From Scilla litardierei (lineage: Eukaryota; Streptophyta; Magnoliopsida; Asparagales; Asparagaceae): DNA of 64,000 nucleotides. Position numbers and translations under genes: made by a program. The notes beneath the pieces are model-generated. The model did no database searches. It was not told the DNA's origin and saw only the letters and a program-made list of their open reading frames with translations. Position 1 is the first letter of the stretch. The number at the start of each line of letters is the position of its first letter. The stretch lies in assembly GCA_030789695.1 (NCBI GenBank), contig CM061142.1, forward strand, positions 276,079,043-276,143,042, read 5' to 3'. This document shows positions 52,451 to 64,000 of the stretch, one piece after another.

Positions 52451-55400
52451 CCCCTAAATTCTTACAAATTCGCATCCTAACCATTGATTCCTTAAAATTA
52501 AATCTTAACCGTCTTTCTACTCCACCTCTTTGTTCGAGTCAACAAATGTATTCAAAAAATCCTTCATTTTTATAATAGATTCTAAGGAACTAGCAAAACC
52601 CCAATGTAAGAGAATCGATTATACCACCGGGTAGTGTGAGTGCAAAAACCCCATGAGGTTATACCGGCTAATCTTTCAGCAGTGTTTGATATGTTTTAAA
52701 CATTAATGGATTAACAGTTTCTCTGTGCTAGTTATTTTTATCGATTGGTTATGATGCCTATTGTGTTTTGATTCTTTTGACCGTAATCAAGTTCATGCAT
52801 TGAGCTTTCGGGTGCTTAGAACAATTTTATCATACAATATCCTTTACATTGGAGCTTTATTACAAGGCACTTTATGTGAGATAGTGTTGTGTATATACAC
52901 CCACCCTACATATGCCTTTCCCCTTAGGTGAATGCTTAGCTGCTGATTTAATCATGTGCCCACCAGCTTACACCAACTACGGAGTCATAATTACCTAAGA
53001 TAGCTAGCACTGGTAATTACCTAAGATAGCTAGCACTGGAATCAGGCATGATTACAATAAAAAGATAAGTTAATCCACTATCATGGATTTTCTTGTGAAT
53101 GATTCTTATAAGATATAATTAGAGTAATAAAGCCATGAGATAGGTGATTAACTTAAATCATGGCACATGCTACATATTATGGTCAACTAGTTGTATTCAG
53201 GTTTAACCTTATCAGTAAAGTTACTGGTCTCGAATTTGAATTTGTCAAGCCATGTTTTAAAGCTGTAACGTAAAGTGCAGTGTGGAAGAATCATACAGTT
53301 TATCATTTTTCAAAAGGATAATTCTTTGCTTAATTATGAGCATGTATTTTTGGCCAGAGAATCCATTAAGAGGTCAACTCCTAGTACCCATGCCTTGCTA
53401 TTATTTTTCTTATATATTGTTAGTGAGTATATTTGATTTTAGCCCTCAGGGCCAACCCCATGGACGCTTAAAAGTGGAAAGGTTCTATTACCTTGTTGCG
53501 TTGACCACTTGGATGTAAATGAGGGCCAGTTAACTATTGAGTGGGAAGAAGGAAAAACATGTGTGCATATGGTAGGGATTAGGGATGCATGCAAACAAAG
53601 TCGAGTCTGTTACCCAGATAGTTACCTATGCTTTTCTTTCTCCAACGCCATTGTGTTCCAACTTAGACCAATGACTACATGATAGTAACTAGCAGCTCAG
53701 CATCTGTAGATTATAGAATTGTGAGACCAGAAACAGATATCATACGGATTTAGTTCTTGAATATGCATACAAAGATGGTTACCTATTAATTAAGCACATG
53801 GACTTCTACTGCGAATAGGTGTCCGTGTCAGACTGTTTTTCCCTACTTTATTGTGGTTTCTATCTTTTATTATAGTTGCATCTCTGATTGACTGGACACA
53901 CACACACGTTCCATTTTAGTGTTTATTCGACTGATTATCTATGGATAATAGTAGGGATTATAAATACTTGCGTAAACAGCAAATATTGCCAATTAAGATC
54001 AAGAAACAGTCATCATATAAAGACCTATTGTTTGTGATCCTAAGCAGATAGCACACAATATATTTCAAGGGGGCGTTAATGAAGAATATTTGATCTCTGA
54101 AACATGAAATGTATTAACAGATTTATGACTACAAATTAAATTTTAAATTGGGAGCCTAATATAATTTTCCAAGTATATACAAATATACAATTGAAACATG
54201 CTATCAGATTATAAGATTTTGAGATATTTTATTCGGACAAATTTACTAATTAGGCTAAAATTCTTAAATTGATCTTTGGCCGTAATTAAAAAAATTACAT
54301 ATACTTTGAAAATTACCGCAAAAGTACCTTATACTTCGAAAGATTCAAATAACTACCACATGCTTTTCGGTTTCAAATAACTGTCATGTCCGTTAGAAAA
54401 ATATATTCCGAGGTCATGGAGCTTAAGGAGACTCATGGCCATTAAAAAAGCTCTTTGTATTTTCCAAAGTATATCATAGTTATTTCAAACTAAAATGTTT
54501 GTGGTAGCTTTTTATATATTTCAATGTAAATGCTTGTTTCTTATACTTCTCAAAGTATACGGTAGTTTTTGTTTGAAATATGACCAAATTCATGGAAGTT
54601 TTATGACATTTAACCTAATTAATTTTAACTTCTTTTTCTAAATTCATATTTCATGGTCCTTCTGTCTAATTTATCAATAAGACTTAATTTATAAATATAT
54701 CATAATACATTTGATATGTAATGTGTTATTGTCTTTGATTGTAACAACTCTAGATTTGTAATCATATCTAAGTATACAGTAGTTTTTTTTTGAAATATGG
54801 CTAAAGTTCATGGCAGTTCAATTGATTGTAACTTATTATTTTTTTGAGTCAATTGTCCAATCAATTGTAACTTCTATATTTTAAGTTAAAAGTTCATGGT
54901 CCATATGTCTATATTAATAATATGACTTAATTCAAATTACATTTGATACATGACTTATTATTTTTTTGAGTGTAACAAATCTAGATTTGTAATCATCTCT
55001 GTAATTTTGAGATTACTTATACAGTCAGCAGTTGTTATTAATATTTGTTTCCAAATTAGTTTTATATCTTATTCCATTGGATTGATATGTTAGATTTCAG
55101 TTTTCAGTGTTGTTCGGATAGAGATTAGAAAGAAGAAAAAGGAAATAAGTAGATTGTGTTAATTTTTTTGTTTTTGTTTTGTTTTTGTCTGTCATTTTCT
55201 TTTTCTTTTGAGGGGAAGAAAAAAAGATGATACTTGAATCTAGCACCATCATTCACCTACCAAAACTCCTTGCCAGTTGATTTAAGGCGAACGAACAATA
55301 ATTTCAAAAAGCAATTTTTAACTTTAAAATATGAAAAACATCAAAATTACATATGTACTTAAGCCCCCCTTTTTTGGAAAATGAACTGGACACATCCACC

Positions 55401-55721
55401 AACACTAATGCATGAGTGTCCGCCCCTATGCACATAAATGGTTGACTAGCAAAATTTAAATGATTGGATTGCAAAGTGTAACACATGACCATCAATATTT
55501 ACCCAAGCATAAGACGTGGAAGCAATGAAATCAGCATAAAATTATGACAACTTTGATGTACACCGAGGATTAAATGGTCCTTCAATGAAATGCTTGAGGT
55601 TTAAGTCGGAATGGTTAAGTTTTGGTCGTTTTGTACTAGTTTCGGAGGAGACCTGTATGAAACTTGATTGAAAACTTGGTTTCGGACGAAACCATAAGAA
55701 AACAACTGCAGATGAAATAGT
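52451..55721. other. Intron stretch, no gene recognised
   Basis: This is AT-rich sequence. A perfect 26-bp tandem duplication lies at 52988-53039. Diffuse repeats of the type TACTTTGAAA...GGTAGTTATT at 54250-54800 look like debris of an old dispersed repeat. Small open frames (for example 53282-53518) have no motif. Confidence 0.5.
52988..53039. repeat. Perfect 26-bp tandem duplication
   Basis: TAATTACCTAAGATAGCTAG... occurs at 52988 and 53014. Confidence 0.95.
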
Positions 55722-55961
55722 AAGAAAACGAGATAAAATCCCAAAAATCATTATATAATGAAATTCAATCCAAATCTACAAGAATCCAAAGGAAATTTTG
55801 AAATAAACATATCAATAAAGCCAAAAAAACCTAGACTAATTAAGAAAGCAAGAGAAAATCCCAAAAATCATACTATAATGAAATTCCAACCCAAATCTAC
55901 AAGAATCCAAATGAAATATTGAAAAAAACATATAAATAAAGCCAAAAAACCTAAACCAATC
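55722..55961. repeat. Diverged 120-bp tandem duplication
   Basis: AAGAAAACGAGATAAAATCCC... at 55722 matches AAGAAAGCAAGAGAAAATCCC... at 55842 over about 120 bp with roughly a dozen differences. Confidence 0.88.
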
Positions 55962-57655
55962 TTTCTGAAACCTTAAAAAATGAGAAGCAGCAGCAGCAAG
56001 AAGATGAGAAAAATGTATAGATGAACTTACCTGGATATCATCGCCTCCATCTTATGCTCTCAATGTTGATATTGCGTCTATCGCATGCTCCCGATCTCGC
56101 CTTCATCTAACATTCAATCACATGTCATCCTGCATTCGATCTAGCACTTGCTCGATTTCATCTCACTCGACTATGGCTTGGGATGGAGAGGATTGAGTGG
56201 AGAGAGTTATGCTATATTTATTTGTCGGGTTTAACGGGTCGGGGTTGTATTTTAACTGCTCAACCAAAATTGAAAGACAACTTTAAATTGGGATCAGGTT
56301 TGTATTTTAACGGGTTGGATTTGAAATGGATTTGAAATGGTTACATTTGGATATATTAGCTTACAGTTGGGTTTGAAATGAGTCAGGTTTGAATAGGTTA
56401 AATTAGGATATATTACTTTACTTTTATACTCTTTTGTTTTCAAATCTTACAAATATCCTAATAAAGATCAGCTTCTACAAATATAAATTATAAATACATA
56501 AATACATACAAATAAATACATAAATTATAAATTAATCTGAAACCAAAACTAAAAGTACAACACTCGTAACTTTACGAAACCAATTTTTTTTCTAGTAGCC
56601 GAAGCCGTAACCAAAACCGAGTTTTGTAGCATTGCTTCAATGGACAAAGTGATTATGTTTTTAACTTTCTAGTCAATGTTTCATATTATAGGTTTAGATG
56701 GCTGAATGTTACTCTAAACCAAAATTTTGAAGGTCATTATATAGGTTAAGATAGCTGGATAAGGAATCTAAACCTGATAGCTTACATGTAATGTGATGAT
56801 TATCGTGGAAGCTGTGTGGTGACATATCTATAGTTAAAAATTACTGGAAGCATAAAGGGGTGGATTCAACCTAGAACATATGAATCATATCAACCGGTTC
56901 TCTTGTGTGTGCTTATTACATGTGTAAACAATACACCTCCGAAACAGATTATGGGGAGAAAAATAATGTGTAAGACAATAGTAGAAAGAAAAAAAAAACA
57001 CGGACATAAGATATTATTAGAATTCACTGCATTTAGTCTTGGCATAATGTCAACGAACAGTTAAAGGTTCCTCCCTGTCAGCTTTTCTCAATTTGGTTGA
57101 GAACCGACAAACCATAAGAGAGAAAAAGAAAGGTATTTCTTTATAGGAACTCCATGGTGGCTTGGAATGGTTATGTGGTCTTAGGGAAATTCAAGGAGGC
57201 TAGTGGCATGTATCTTTTTTCACTACAAGATATGTCCACGCTAGTATCGAATTTGAGGAATTTGAGGGTACAAATCTTGGTTCTCTCATTGGCGATCTTC
57301 CACTTTACATTGCACCAATCCTTACTTGGTCTAAGCATCATATATCCATCTAAGTCTGATGGTGTCGCTGTGATTGGTTGAGAACAGGGCTTTAAGTAAT
57401 ATGCATTTGGTTGGAATGAGGCTTTGTGGCTGTGAAGAGGTGGAAACAAAGCCATCAGTTTAAGCAAGGGTTTATAGTCTTGCTGTCTTCTCTTTCCAAA
57501 GTCTATATGAAGTTTTCATCTTAGGCTTTCATCATATATGCTTATCGTTCATATTTTTGGCGTTTGGCAGTCAACTCGGTAGTGTATGGACAATACCGTC
57601 AAATCTTGAGTGTGTTCAGAGTCTTGAAGCAAACTCCCCGTGTTAGCTGAATTTA

Positions 57656-57846
57656 ACATTCTAAAATTGTCGCTTGAAAAAATTCTCTAAAGCCACACTT
57701 AAGCCCCCCCTCCCCCCCCCCCCCCCCCCCCCCCCCCCCCGCACATTCTAAAATTGTCGCTTGAAAAAATTCTCTAAAGCCACACTTAAGCCCCCCCTCC
57801 TCCCCCCCCCCCCCCCCCCGCGGGGGGGGGGGGGGGGGGGGGGGGG
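57656..57846. repeat. 87-bp duplication carrying poly-C tracts and a poly-C/poly-G inverted junction
   Basis: ACATTCTAAAATTGTCGC... occurs at 57656 and 57743. Each copy ends in a C run (29 C at 57712-57740; 18 C at 57802-57819). The second is followed by GC and then 25 G (57822-57846), a poly-C/poly-G inverted repeat. Such sequence can form i-motif or G-quadruplex structure, and is also a typical place for sequencing or assembly error. Confidence 0.9.
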
Positions 57847-60769
57847 TGTCCCCCTATATATGTCCTGCTTTAAGATGATTTTGTCCCTGCTTCAAGATTT
57901 ATGAGATTTCACAATATATGTATTGGCTTCTTATATCGATTCATGTTCTTTTATATTTTCTTTATCAAAAATCTTCTTGCTTTTTGCTGCTAAAGCCAGC
58001 TAACTACGCGTCAACTTTTCTTTTCACAATTTGCATGCCAGTCAAGCAACAATTAAGTGGGCATTCCATAGTTGGATCCCGTCATGGTAAAATGAAGCAT
58101 AATTTAAATGTGCTTCCAAAGTGAACATACACAGCTGAAACTTTATTTCCACTAGTAAAGTATCAGGTTTGAAATGTTGGGGTTTATGATTTTTGAATCT
58201 AAATTTTTTATACATAAAGATGGCAAGTGGGTTCCCTCCTATGTTTAGTCCCACGTTGGTTATGCTCAAAATACCTCGTGAGTTTTAAATAGGAACTAGT
58301 GATAGTGGGCCTTGAGAACCACTAATGGACACTACAACTAAGGGACACTACACGTATGCGCAAGGCATGATGAGCCCAAGAGGAAACTGGTTGCCTGGGC
58401 TAAAAATCCTTTAACTGGGTGTGTGAGCATGCAATACATGTGTAAGGTGTACAAAATCAAGTTTGGGTGCCTCGCGGGTGCCTGCCTGTAAAGGCTTGGT
58501 TTTGTCATGTAAGTTCGTACAAATTCAAGTTTGGGTGCCTCGCGGGTGCCTGCCTGTAAAGGCTCGGGTTTGCCATGTAAGTTATCCATTATTTTAATTT
58601 TAATTTAGTTTTTCCTTTTCTTTTCTATCTCAAATTTCTTCTTTTAGAATTCTTTTTTAATTTTAAGCATGATACGAGACTTAAGCCACGAGGCGTTGTA
58701 ATTGAATGTAAATCTCTTTTGCTCGCATGAATTGTGAGCATGATTGAACGAACGTTGAAGCAACATGAGAACTTCTTATAAAAAGAGGTCGAGCCTCAAT
58801 TCTAAAACACAACACAACTCAAATGCTATATGTCCCTCATGCCATGTCTCCCATATTCTCTTTTTTCGGAAAGCAGCAACTGTCACTACATCAAGCTTGA
58901 GTGTTGAGTGCATTGCCTGAAGGCTCTATGACAGGATATTCATTGTTGTATTTTGGGAGTATCTCTCATACACCCGCTGCACCTTTACATTGCGAAATCT
59001 ACATTAAAGACAACCTACATTAAAGACAACGGTTTCACATGTCCCGATAAGTTTGTATCATTTATTTCACTTAATTCTTTTAATCGTATTTAGTTATTTT
59101 TCGTTTTTAATATTTCTTACCTTTGCATCCTCTTTGTTGTTTTTATTCATAGAGTCTACTAACATTCTTAGAGTATATTTCCTTAGTTCTTGTGATTTTT
59201 TATTCCTGTTTAATGGCAAATACTTAAGAATTGAATCAACTTAACTAATCCTCCAAATCTAAGAAATTTGATGGCACAAATTTTAAAAGATAACAAAGAA
59301 AAACTGTTTATTAGTTGCATTGTTTCAAATTGGGTTTTGTTTTAACCTTGCCACCCCTTCTACCAAAATGCATTAAGAGTTGGTAACATATAATAAGAAA
59401 AATTGCAATTGTCATGGTTAAATTCTTAGTTGCCTTCTGATAAACTATGACATTTTTGTACCACTAAGGGGCTTGAAAGCTTTAGGAAGATCTTGGAAAA
59501 AAGTTTTTTAAGGGGACATGATTGAAACCTATATTGTTGATAGATTCTTAGAGTTTATGATGATTGATGACAAACATATAGTGTTTCAAATATCGGTTCA
59601 AAATGTGTAATTCAAAATGTGTAATATCGATCGTAATTGTGATTTTTAAGGTGTCTGTTCCCGATTTAATCCTTTAGTGTCTGCACAATCACAACATCTT
59701 GAATATCATATTACATGGAGTTGCTGACTCTTTATTTGCACGTCATCTTGCTTCCAGTTGGTTGCGCCTTCAAATTGTAGATCATCATTAAATAATCCTC
59801 CTTGTATCTGCCCTCAAGATGGGTCTCCACCGACACTTTCACTGCTTGTAATCGATCCATTTAAATTTCAAATAAGCAAGCAAAATCTCTCAAACTCATT
59901 CAAATATAAATCTCTAAAATATTTTAAAAAAAACTATATTTTGCTATAGTTTATGTCCAGTGCATAGAAATTTATTGAATAAATTGTTTATTTTTTTACA
60001 GTATTTTGCTTCAGTATTCTGTTCAGTATTTGGACAATTTACTACACAATTTATATACATATATAAGGTTAATGTGTATGCACTGCCAGTTCTGGTAATT
60101 TTCTATGATGGCAGCATAAAAACCCATTTAATCGAATTTTTTCAATTTTGTGTTTGGGTTTGTACATATTCTAAAGCCCCAAATCCCTAAATGTGGGTGG
60201 ATGATGTAGAACCAAAAAAGATTTGGGGAATTTTGTGGAAAATTTTAAGGAAAGAACAATGAAATCTAGGGTTTTCGAGTCTTCTCACCAATGAGTTTAC
60301 TTCTTGTCAACGTGGGCCTTTTTCAGATATAGGGGGGGTTTAATTTCTCAAAATTTTCATTGATTAAATAAACTAGGCTTGAGGCCTTTTATGTGATTAC
60401 AACTAATACCATCTCTTCTCTCAACCAATGTGGGACTGAACTTACTAAAAGAAAAAGAAAAAGAAATACTACAAAAACCAAGGTCCAAAATCAAGTAGTT
60501 CCACTTGGGCTCAAACCCAACCATATCTCACGTCTTCGTCTGTGTGTATACTTTTTGATGTATCCATCAACTCTACTCGGACGGGAAGAACTCAACTTCG
60601 ACGAGTATAAGACCAAGTAGCCGTCATAATACTCGAGCAAGTATGGATCACTATTTTGAAGTTCTGCTCTAAAAATCGAAGTACCGTCCAAATCTGGCCA
60701 TCCCTTCTACCTCACCAAGTAGCGTTGATAACCACTATGGCTGGTTGATAATACTTGTTCATTTAGAAT
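57847..60769. other. Intron stretch with possible old LTR debris
   Basis: A 68-bp tandem duplication lies at 58457-58592. Motifs AGTCCCACGTTGG (about 58248), TTATAAAAAGAGG (about 58776) and CAATGTGGGACT (about 60426) are of types common in plant LTRs, but no paired LTR ends were found. No gene was recognised. Confidence 0.4.
58457..58592. repeat. 68-bp tandem duplication
   Basis: TCAAGTTTGGGTGCCTCGCG... occurs at 58457 and 58525 with few differences. Confidence 0.92.
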
Positions 60770-61640
60770 GCTGTCAATTTGCTCCTTGTTTGTGGGTAAA
60801 ATGTGGCAAATTTATTGGAGGTGGAATGACATGCACACTCATCTCATCCTAGGAAGGCTCATAAAATGGATCTGTAGGTATTGCTTGGATCCTTATACGC
60901 CACTAACTCTTCAATATTAAAAGTTGAGCTTTTTCTCAAGATTTTGAATGTGCCATCATTACGAGCTTGCAATTTCTTTAAGGTTACTTGATGAAATCTC
61001 TCAGATCTAATTCACACCATTACATAGTCACATGCATTTAACTCTTGAAACGTTTGTGTGCATTTGCAATATCTTTATATCTTTCATTGTTAGAGTGAAT
61101 TACTTCTATTGATCTCGTTATGCAAGTCATGAATGTGTTGTACAAATGATTCAGCTCACTCTGACTCTATGATGATGCGACATGCAAATGAGGTCTATAT
61201 GCTTTCTAGGTTTGTACTCATGAAATATTTCGAATGAACTCATGCCAATGGACCTATTCACTAAACCATTATATGCAAACTCAGTAGTTGGTAATATCGA
61301 ATCATAATTCTTAAAATTCTCACCCACTAACATCGAAGGAGATTCACCAAATTTCGGTTCACCATCTTAGTCTGGCCATTAGTCTGATGGGGGGTAAGCA
61401 GTGGAGAATTTTAGCTTAGTGTCCATCATATGCCATATGGTTTTCTAAAATTAACTCATGAATATTTACATCCATATCTGAAATAATTGTCTTGGGTAGA
61501 CCATGTACTCGAACAATTTCATCGAAATAAATTCTAGCAGTGTGTGATGCGTCAGCGGTTTTGGAACATGCGATAAAATGCGTCATTTTTGAAAATTAGT
61601 CAGCTTCCTTGCACTCACTCGATCTCCATGTAATGTAAAA
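60770..61640 (-). pseudogene. Ty3/gypsy integrase C-terminal relic
   Basis: Read on the minus strand from about 61610, the frames give [34 protein letters not shown] (integrase core with Asp), then, after breaks, FAYNGLVNRSIGMSSFEI (61151-61333 frame) and, lower, VTLKKLQARNDGTFKIL and NIEELVAYKDPS (about 60900-60990). This is the order of integrase core, the FAYN..V..S...SPF block and the C-terminal domain of plant gypsy elements. There are many stops and no LTRs around it, so it is an old fragment. Confidence 0.8.
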
Positions 61641-62954
61641 CAAATTAATATATGCATAAAATATTTCTTGATTTTAATTTATTAAAGCTAATCACTTACG
61701 GCTTTCTAATTTGCATGTGAAATACAATCACTACCACTTGTCTACGTCTCAATATCTTTCTTGTTTGAATTACGATTGGCACTGTTTCAAATACATTAAG
61801 CATATATCGAAATTTGATTGTTAAAATAACCAATTAAACAAATTAAACTAGCGAAAAAGATTTATTGTACTCTTAGCACCATGGAGAGCTCATACTTTTA
61901 ATTCTAATGACATATTTCAAAACAGAATTTGACTTAGATACTCCTTAAAATACAATACATGTTTCTTATCTAAATTTTTTGAATTAGAACAAACCCATGT
62001 ATATTCATGTTGAACTCTTTTTTGATAACTTGTTTGTTCTTTACTATCTTGATTTAGTTTCAATATGAACTGAGTTGAACTATAGTTTTCTGAAGAGTAA
62101 AATTCATAACTTCCATTTCTTGATGCGGAAAGAACAAGCTCAAGCACAATGCCATTATCACAAAGACAAAAAGTTATCATTGATTATTTCACAAAATTTT
62201 TGCCATGAACAACATAGAATCAACTTCGCCAACAAATTCCCTACAAAGTTCCAAAAGGGAAAACAAAAGTGAATTCATTATAGCGAGCTTCACCAACAAA
62301 TTACTTGCATAGATTTTCATGTCATTGACTATCACAAGATGGAGGTTTTTGCATCTCTATACATGAATTCATCATCATATCTCCATCTCCAAAATCGTAG
62401 CTATTGATTTGCTTAATTATGTACTTCAACTCGGAAAACTTAATTAGTATGGACGGATCATGTGGTGGAGGTCAAGCTGCCGGGATGGTGCAAGACAGAC
62501 GTACGGCTAGTTGTAGTGGTCATCACTGAGTGGTGGTTGGATTTTGAGAGTTATTACACAGAAATCAAACCAACATTTGAATGGGATCCAGATTACCGTG
62601 AGTTAATATACAAAGGGGTCGGCTTGACCTACCTACAAGAAGCGATGATCACGGCAACAGGGCCGCTGAGATGTGTGAGGGGGTTGTTTTTTGCTCGTCG
62701 ATGTGGTCATATTGGGTGCAGGGGGTGTTGGGCGGGAGATTGGTTCAGGGAAAGCGGAAGACAGATTTAAAGGGGGAAAAAGAGACAAGGAAAGCTTGAT
62801 GATGGATGCGAGTTAAAATTAGTTTTTAAAGATAGAGGGGTGCTTATTTGGAAAAATTACCAGCCCCAATTGATCTTGCATCATGAATCAAATTAATGGC
62901 CAGGATCAAGACACATCATGACATATGCGGTTTCTTCTCTTGTCATATGATACC
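61641..62954. other. Intron stretch, no gene recognised
   Basis: AT-rich sequence. A 102-codon plus-strand frame at 62462-62770 has no recognised motif and is not called as a gene. Confidence 0.45.
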
Positions 62955-62992
62955 CATTATGTATATGTATATGTATATGTATACATATATGT
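62955..62992. repeat. (TATGTA)n-type microsatellite
   Basis: About five ATGTAT units, then ATACATATATGTA, lie directly before the fold-back MITE. Confidence 0.85.
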
Positions 62993-62998
62993 AGACCT

Positions 62999-63407
62999 AG
63001 TAAGATTGGGCTCCATTCGGATGGACCAAATATGCGTATCCATCTAAGTCAATTTTTAAAATTGGACAATCAAAATGTAAAATCCTATGTTGGATACGAT
63101 CTATTATGTCTAAACTACATACAAACAAAATTTCAAATGATTTTAACATGTTTTACTCATGCATCAAGTTGCAAAATTAGTCAATTTTTATGAATATTCT
63201 AAACTATTGATTTTGCAACTACTTGATGCATGTGTAAAACATGTCCAAATCATTTGAAATTTGAAATTTTGTTTGTAGGTAGTTTAGACATGTTAGATTA
63301 TATCCAACGAAAAGGATTATCCATTTAGATTGTCCAATTTCACAATTTTAACATCGACTTGGATGGATTCGCATGTTTGGTCCATCCGAATGGAACCTAG
63401 TCTTACT
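62999..63407. mobile_element. Fold-back MITE (409 bp) near the serpin splice acceptor
   Basis: The two halves are inverted copies along almost their full length. The ends read AGTAAGAT/CT..GG.TCCATTCGGATGGACCAAA in both directions. CCT on each side (62996-62998 and 63408-63410) may be the target duplication. Inside, ATGCATCAAGTTGCAAAAT and its inverse pair across a short centre at about 63185-63210. There is no coding sequence. The superfamily is not assigned. Confidence 0.85.
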
Positions 63408-63589
63408 CCTATTTAAGGTATTGCATACTAATGTTATGTGGTCTGCACATGATATTTTTGTTAATGGACGTAATCCTCAACATGGTATTGCTATGAATTT
63501 GAATATGCTGTGTTTGATTCCCAAATCAATTTTGTGTTGATGTAGCCATGGATGCTCTGATGATAGTGTTCCTTGTGTTGTTTGTATAG

Positions 63590-64000
63590 GCTGTTGAAGT
63601 GGAAAAGGAGGTTAATTCATGGGTTGAAAATCTGAGTGCTGGTCTTATTAAGGAGCTTCTTCCTTCTGGATCTGTTGACAGCAATACTAGGCTTGTATTT
63701 GGCAATGCACTGTATTTCAAAGGGGCCTGGGACAAGCAGTTTGACGCATCTGAAACCAAAGATTCTGAGTTCTTCCTACTTGATGGTAGCTCTGTTCAAG
63801 TTCCATTTATGACTAGCACGGAGAAGCAGTTTTTGTCTTCTGGCGATGGTTTCTCAGTCCTCAAGCTTCCGTACAAGCAAGGCGAGGATAACCGGCAGTT
63901 CTCTATGTATGTTTTTCTGCCAAATGCAAAAGATGGGCTGTGGAATTTACTGGAGAAGATGACTTCTGAATCCGGGTTCATTGACCGCCATCTCCCACGG
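63590..64000 (+). CDS. Serpin (Serpin-ZX type) exon 2, incomplete at the window end
   Basis: The exon opens [20 protein letters not shown] in frame with exon 1 and is open for all 137 codons to the window end. It carries the conserved [20 protein letters not shown] block (strand 3A region), [10 protein letters not shown], the FMTS strand, [20 protein letters not shown] and [15 protein letters not shown], ending at FIDRHLPR. The joined 267 residues are about two thirds of a normal plant serpin of about 390. The reactive-centre loop near the C-terminus lies beyond the window, so the target protease cannot be predicted. No stop or frameshift is seen, and the gene looks functional as far as it can be read. 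Confidence 0.95.

Larger units (their letters stand above)
50441..63589 (+). other. Serpin intron 1 (13,149 bp)
   Basis: The donor is GTGAGT at 50441 and the acceptor is TTTGTATAG before 63590; the phase is 0. The intron contains a Harbinger MITE (50830-51485), a TTTAGTTC minisatellite (52010-52450), small tandem duplications, a poly-C/poly-G tract (57704-57846), possible old LTR debris (58250-59040, with TCCCACGTTGG and TTATAAAAAGAGG motifs), a gypsy integrase relic (60770-61640) and a fold-back MITE (62999-63407). No separate gene was recognised. Plant serpin introns are usually a few hundred to a few thousand bases, so this is very long. Confidence 0.9.

Noticed and set aside
58250..59040. 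A complete LTR in the intron based on TCCCACGTTGG and TTATAAAAAGAGG
   Set aside because: No matching second copy, primer site or TG...CA ends with a target duplication could be found.
62462..62770. 102-codon plus-strand frame in the serpin intron as a small gene
   Set aside because: No recognised motif, no promoter or splice context, and composition with repeated Trp/Cys/Gly at the end looks like chance.

Overview
This is a flowering-plant nuclear window, about 78% of it a nested pile of transposable elements upstream of one host gene. The plant assignment rests on a plant-type serpin gene, an LTR retrotransposon primed by plant tRNA-Asp, copia elements of plant lineages, a Mutator-like gene with a PB1-like N-terminus, and a PIF/Harbinger element with its Myb-like partner gene. 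No tRNA, rRNA, CRISPR array or bacterial-type operon was seen. The species cannot be named from the sequence; the GC-rich first exon of the serpin hints weakly at a monocot or early-diverging lineage.

Region 1 (1-27672) is a remnant Mutator-like element (1-924 and 27201-27672) split by an Athila-like, minus-strand, non-autonomous LTR retrotransposon (925-27200). Its left (3') LTR is split by a 17.3-kb plus-strand chromovirus-like element with about 3.06-kb LTRs and almost no coding capacity (1970-19265). The 5' LTR of that element is split in turn by an 8.26-kb copia-like element without a coding region (4188-12447). Its right (5') LTR is split by a solo LTR (24107-26576). Target-site duplications support each junction: GTCAG, AAGC, CCGTA/CCTTA and GTCGC/GTCAC.

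Region 2 (27673-49874) is one very large PIF/Harbinger DNA transposon. It has 24-bp imperfect terminal inverted repeats, broken transposase and Myb/SANT-like genes, a GRF zinc-finger open frame, and a 6-kb array of about 100-bp degenerate tandem repeats (exactly 102 bp in its last part). It was later hit by a solo LTR (38967-41914, TSD AGTCT) and by an Ale-type copia element (42113-48964, TSD AATAT). The copia element was itself cut within its reverse transcriptase by another solo LTR (44860-47535, TSD CCTGA).

Region 3 (49875-64000) is the host locus, a plant serpin of the Serpin-ZX type. Exon 1 is at 50051-50440. Exon 2 starts at 63590 and runs off the window, so the reactive-centre loop is not visible. 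The 13.1-kb intron holds a Harbinger MITE, a fold-back MITE close to the splice acceptor, a gypsy integrase relic, a minisatellite and a suspicious poly-C/poly-G tract. The serpin start codon lies only 173 bp from the edge of the giant Harbinger element, so its original distal promoter is now at least 22 kb further away.

The most unusual signals are: the 102-bp (34-codon) array with higher-order 200-bp units and a GRF zinc-finger frame inside a Harbinger element; perfect GC-rich hairpins in a copia LTR whose sister LTR has lost exactly the 818 bp that carries them; and families of short palindromes, all built around CGGTC/GACCG or GATCGG, clustered in the LTRs of several elements.
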